This document shows, in pieces, positions 35,468 to 37,160 of a DNA stretch of 37,160 nucleotides. Made by a program: the position numbers and the translations under genes. The DNA lies in assembly GCA_019918135.1 (NCBI GenBank), contig WBZZ01005702.1:1-37160 (forward strand), written 5' to 3'. This DNA is from Paulinella micropora. Taxonomy: Eukaryota; Cercozoa; Imbricatea; Euglyphida; Paulinellidae. How positions within the stretch are numbered: position 1 is the stretch's first letter; each line of letters starts with the position of its first letter. Under the pieces are notes generated by a model. It was not told where the DNA came from. It made no database searches and was given only the letters and a program-made list of their open reading frames with translations.

Positions 35468-37160
35468 ATGTCGACAGAGACCGCCGAAGTGAGTGAATTC
35501 TCGGAGGCAGATCAAAGAAGAGAAGAAGAAGAAGCAGGAGGAGGAGGAGGAGGAAGAGGATTGAATGAAGGAGGAGGAGGAGGATTGAATGAAGGAGGAG
35601 GAGATGAAGGAGTAGGAGGAGGAGTAGAAGAGGGCTGGGATGATGAAGGAAGATATGGAGGAGACGAAGATGAAGGAGGATTTGAACAAGAAGAGACGGG
35701 AGGAGGAGGAGCATATGGTAATCCCTTACCACCTGCCTACACGGGAGGAGGACGACGAAAAATGATCGACTTGATTCATAGTGATGGAGAGGAGATCACA
35801 GTGGAGGAACAACAGTGGGTGCAAGACCACTATGACCTCACTAAAGAAGAGTTTGATAACAAGATGGGGGTAGAGAAGGACACCTATGTGTGGATCCCTC
35901 AGGATCAAAGAAGAGAGAAAAGTCGTGCTAAAAAGGATGTCTATATCTATTATCAAACACAGCACAGCTCCTCGGCAAACTGGTCTCTGATCCAGAAGAG
36001 AGAAAGAAGATACAGCATATCAAGTTTGGGGACACACACACCCACCTTGAATTACTCGATGCTATCTTTGGGGTGTACACTCAAACCCTGATTTGGGAAC
36101 GTACATACGGCCCACGATGTGAGGGTTACCTCCAGTACACAAACCCAAGAGCAACGGCCAGATTCCTCGCGACTGGTCAGGAGGCAGTCGATGTAACAAA
36201 AATGAAGACCAATCTGGGCTCGAAAAACTCGAGTGGCATATTTCATTTTTTCACGATGGAAATGAAGGCCTTGGAGGAGGGGAAGGCAGAGATGGAAAAA
36301 AGCATTAAGGCAGCAGGAGAAACTCATCCTGTGATTGATGAGTTAGAGAAGACCGACAGAGTTCTGACCAAGATCAGACTGTTGATGGGTGCGTTACTGC
36401 ACAAGGAGGCATGGAAGAGATGGATTCCTACCAAGGATCACTCTGTCCTTAAATCACTTAGTAACGCACCACCGGTCGCCAACAAAGCAGGTGTTGACCA
36501 ATATGTGGAGAAATATAATTTTCTCAGATCTGCTTCTGAATTGGTGGCCTTTATCACTCATGCTCAAACGCTGGTGATATCTGAGAAGAAGAAGGCGAAA
36601 GAGAATGAGGAGTTCGAGAAGACGATGAGACTGGAAAGAATGAAAGCAAAAGTGAGTGGTGCAAAGACACACCTCCGACATATTTGACCCCACCAGCTCC
36701 TGCCCCACCAGCCACTGCACCCTCGGGCTCAACTACGGTGGTGGTCACAAACACGGAGAAGAAGGACAGACAGAACATCATAAATGCCTTCAAGGGGAAG
36801 AAAGGAGGAGTGGCAAGTCTCATGCTATATGCCAAGACGAGCTCAGACAAAGACTCCGATGCTTCGCTTTTGAGCAAGCTCAAAGAGATCAATGCCTGCA
36901 TGAATGCTTTTCCTTGCGACGAAACGCAGGAATACGAGGCCCTTGTTACTGTTTTTTGACCAATCTCTAGTCTCGGAGGGATTTGATCTGACACAGTACA
37001 AGTTTTTTGAGAAAGAAGGAGGAGATTAAGAGAAACAATGCAACAGGCCTAGACGCTCAGTGTGAACTGGCGGTGGCCACACTCATTTCATATTTTCAAT
37101 CTCATGGATACCAGCATCTCTGCACTGGTACTCTCATAGGATTTGAAATCTTTGAGACAG
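35468..37160 (+). CDS. Gly-rich, Gag-like gene running off right edge (frame-broken)
   Basis: The ATG at 35468 opens an acidic Gly-rich N-terminus with a GLNEGGGGG repeat, then YGNPLPPAYTGGGRRKMIDL, EEQQWVQDHYDLTKEEFDNK, EKDTYVWIPQDQRREKS. Near 35935 the sensible frame changes to LLSNTAQLLGKLVSDPEERK, LDAIFGVYTQTLIWERTYGP, RCEGYLQYTNPRATARFLA, then LMGALLHKEAWKRWIPTKDH. Near 36640 it shifts to TPPTYLTPPAPAPPATAPSG, DRQNIINAFKGKKGGVASLM. Two further shifts sit in T6 runs (about 36953 and 37004), and coding continues to the window end as DAQCELAVATLISYFQSHGY. The position after leader-like repeats and the disordered-then-helical layout suggest Gag, but no family is recognised. It could equally be a host repeat-family gene. 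Confidence 0.45.

Overview
The window is nuclear DNA of a eukaryote. It holds three LTR-retroelement-like coding blocks, split genes with short GT-AG introns, long microsatellites, and diverged tandem duplications. No rRNA, tRNA, CRISPR array or bacterial-style operon was seen. Moderate GC, introns of about 40-110 bases, and a ParB-like/DNA-methyltransferase gene point to a unicellular eukaryote (protist or alga). I cannot name the lineage from sequence alone.

Layout. (1) 1-5940, plus strand: a Ty3/gypsy-like element cut by the left edge, with Gag-like, reverse transcriptase, RNase H and integrase (D,D,E visible) and a purine tract that could be the polypurine tract. (2) 6.7-15.0 kb: two divergent intron-containing genes. 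The minus-strand gene encodes a predicted N6/N4-type DNA methyltransferase with DLPY and a glycine-rich motif I, a ParB-like upstream domain, a Ser-rich linker and a Cys/His-rich tail. The plus-strand gene is unrecognised and broken. (3) 15.2-19.3 kb: AT-rich DNA with a 2.1 kb unit bounded by 19-bp perfect inverted repeats, and a diverged relic of the plus-strand gene. (4) 19.3-21.5 kb: about 0.9 kb of CATA/GATA repeats, three 59-bp repeats and three 32-bp repeats. (5) 21.6-34.1 kb, minus strand: a second, unusually large Ty3/gypsy-like element whose pol is preceded by a long Gag-like region and an array of paralogous coiled-coil ORFs. (6) 34.1-37.2 kb: non-coding DNA, then an unrecognised Gly-rich, Gag-like gene running off the right edge.

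Three patterns cut across these regions. First, an AT palindrome, about AAAATATGNCATATTTT, occurs about 16 times, confined to 6.68-18.40 kb, and several copies lie inside short introns. Second, element 2 and the methyltransferase gene carry in-frame TAG/TAA codons flanked on both sides by readable protein, mostly where Gln would fit, while the unrecognised plus-strand gene has in-frame TGA. All are one C-to-T step from Gln or Arg codons, so they are either recoded or suppressed stops or methylation-type decay. Third, many frame breaks fall at homopolymers or simple repeats, so some may be assembly indels. The reading frames below are interpretations pieced together across such breaks.
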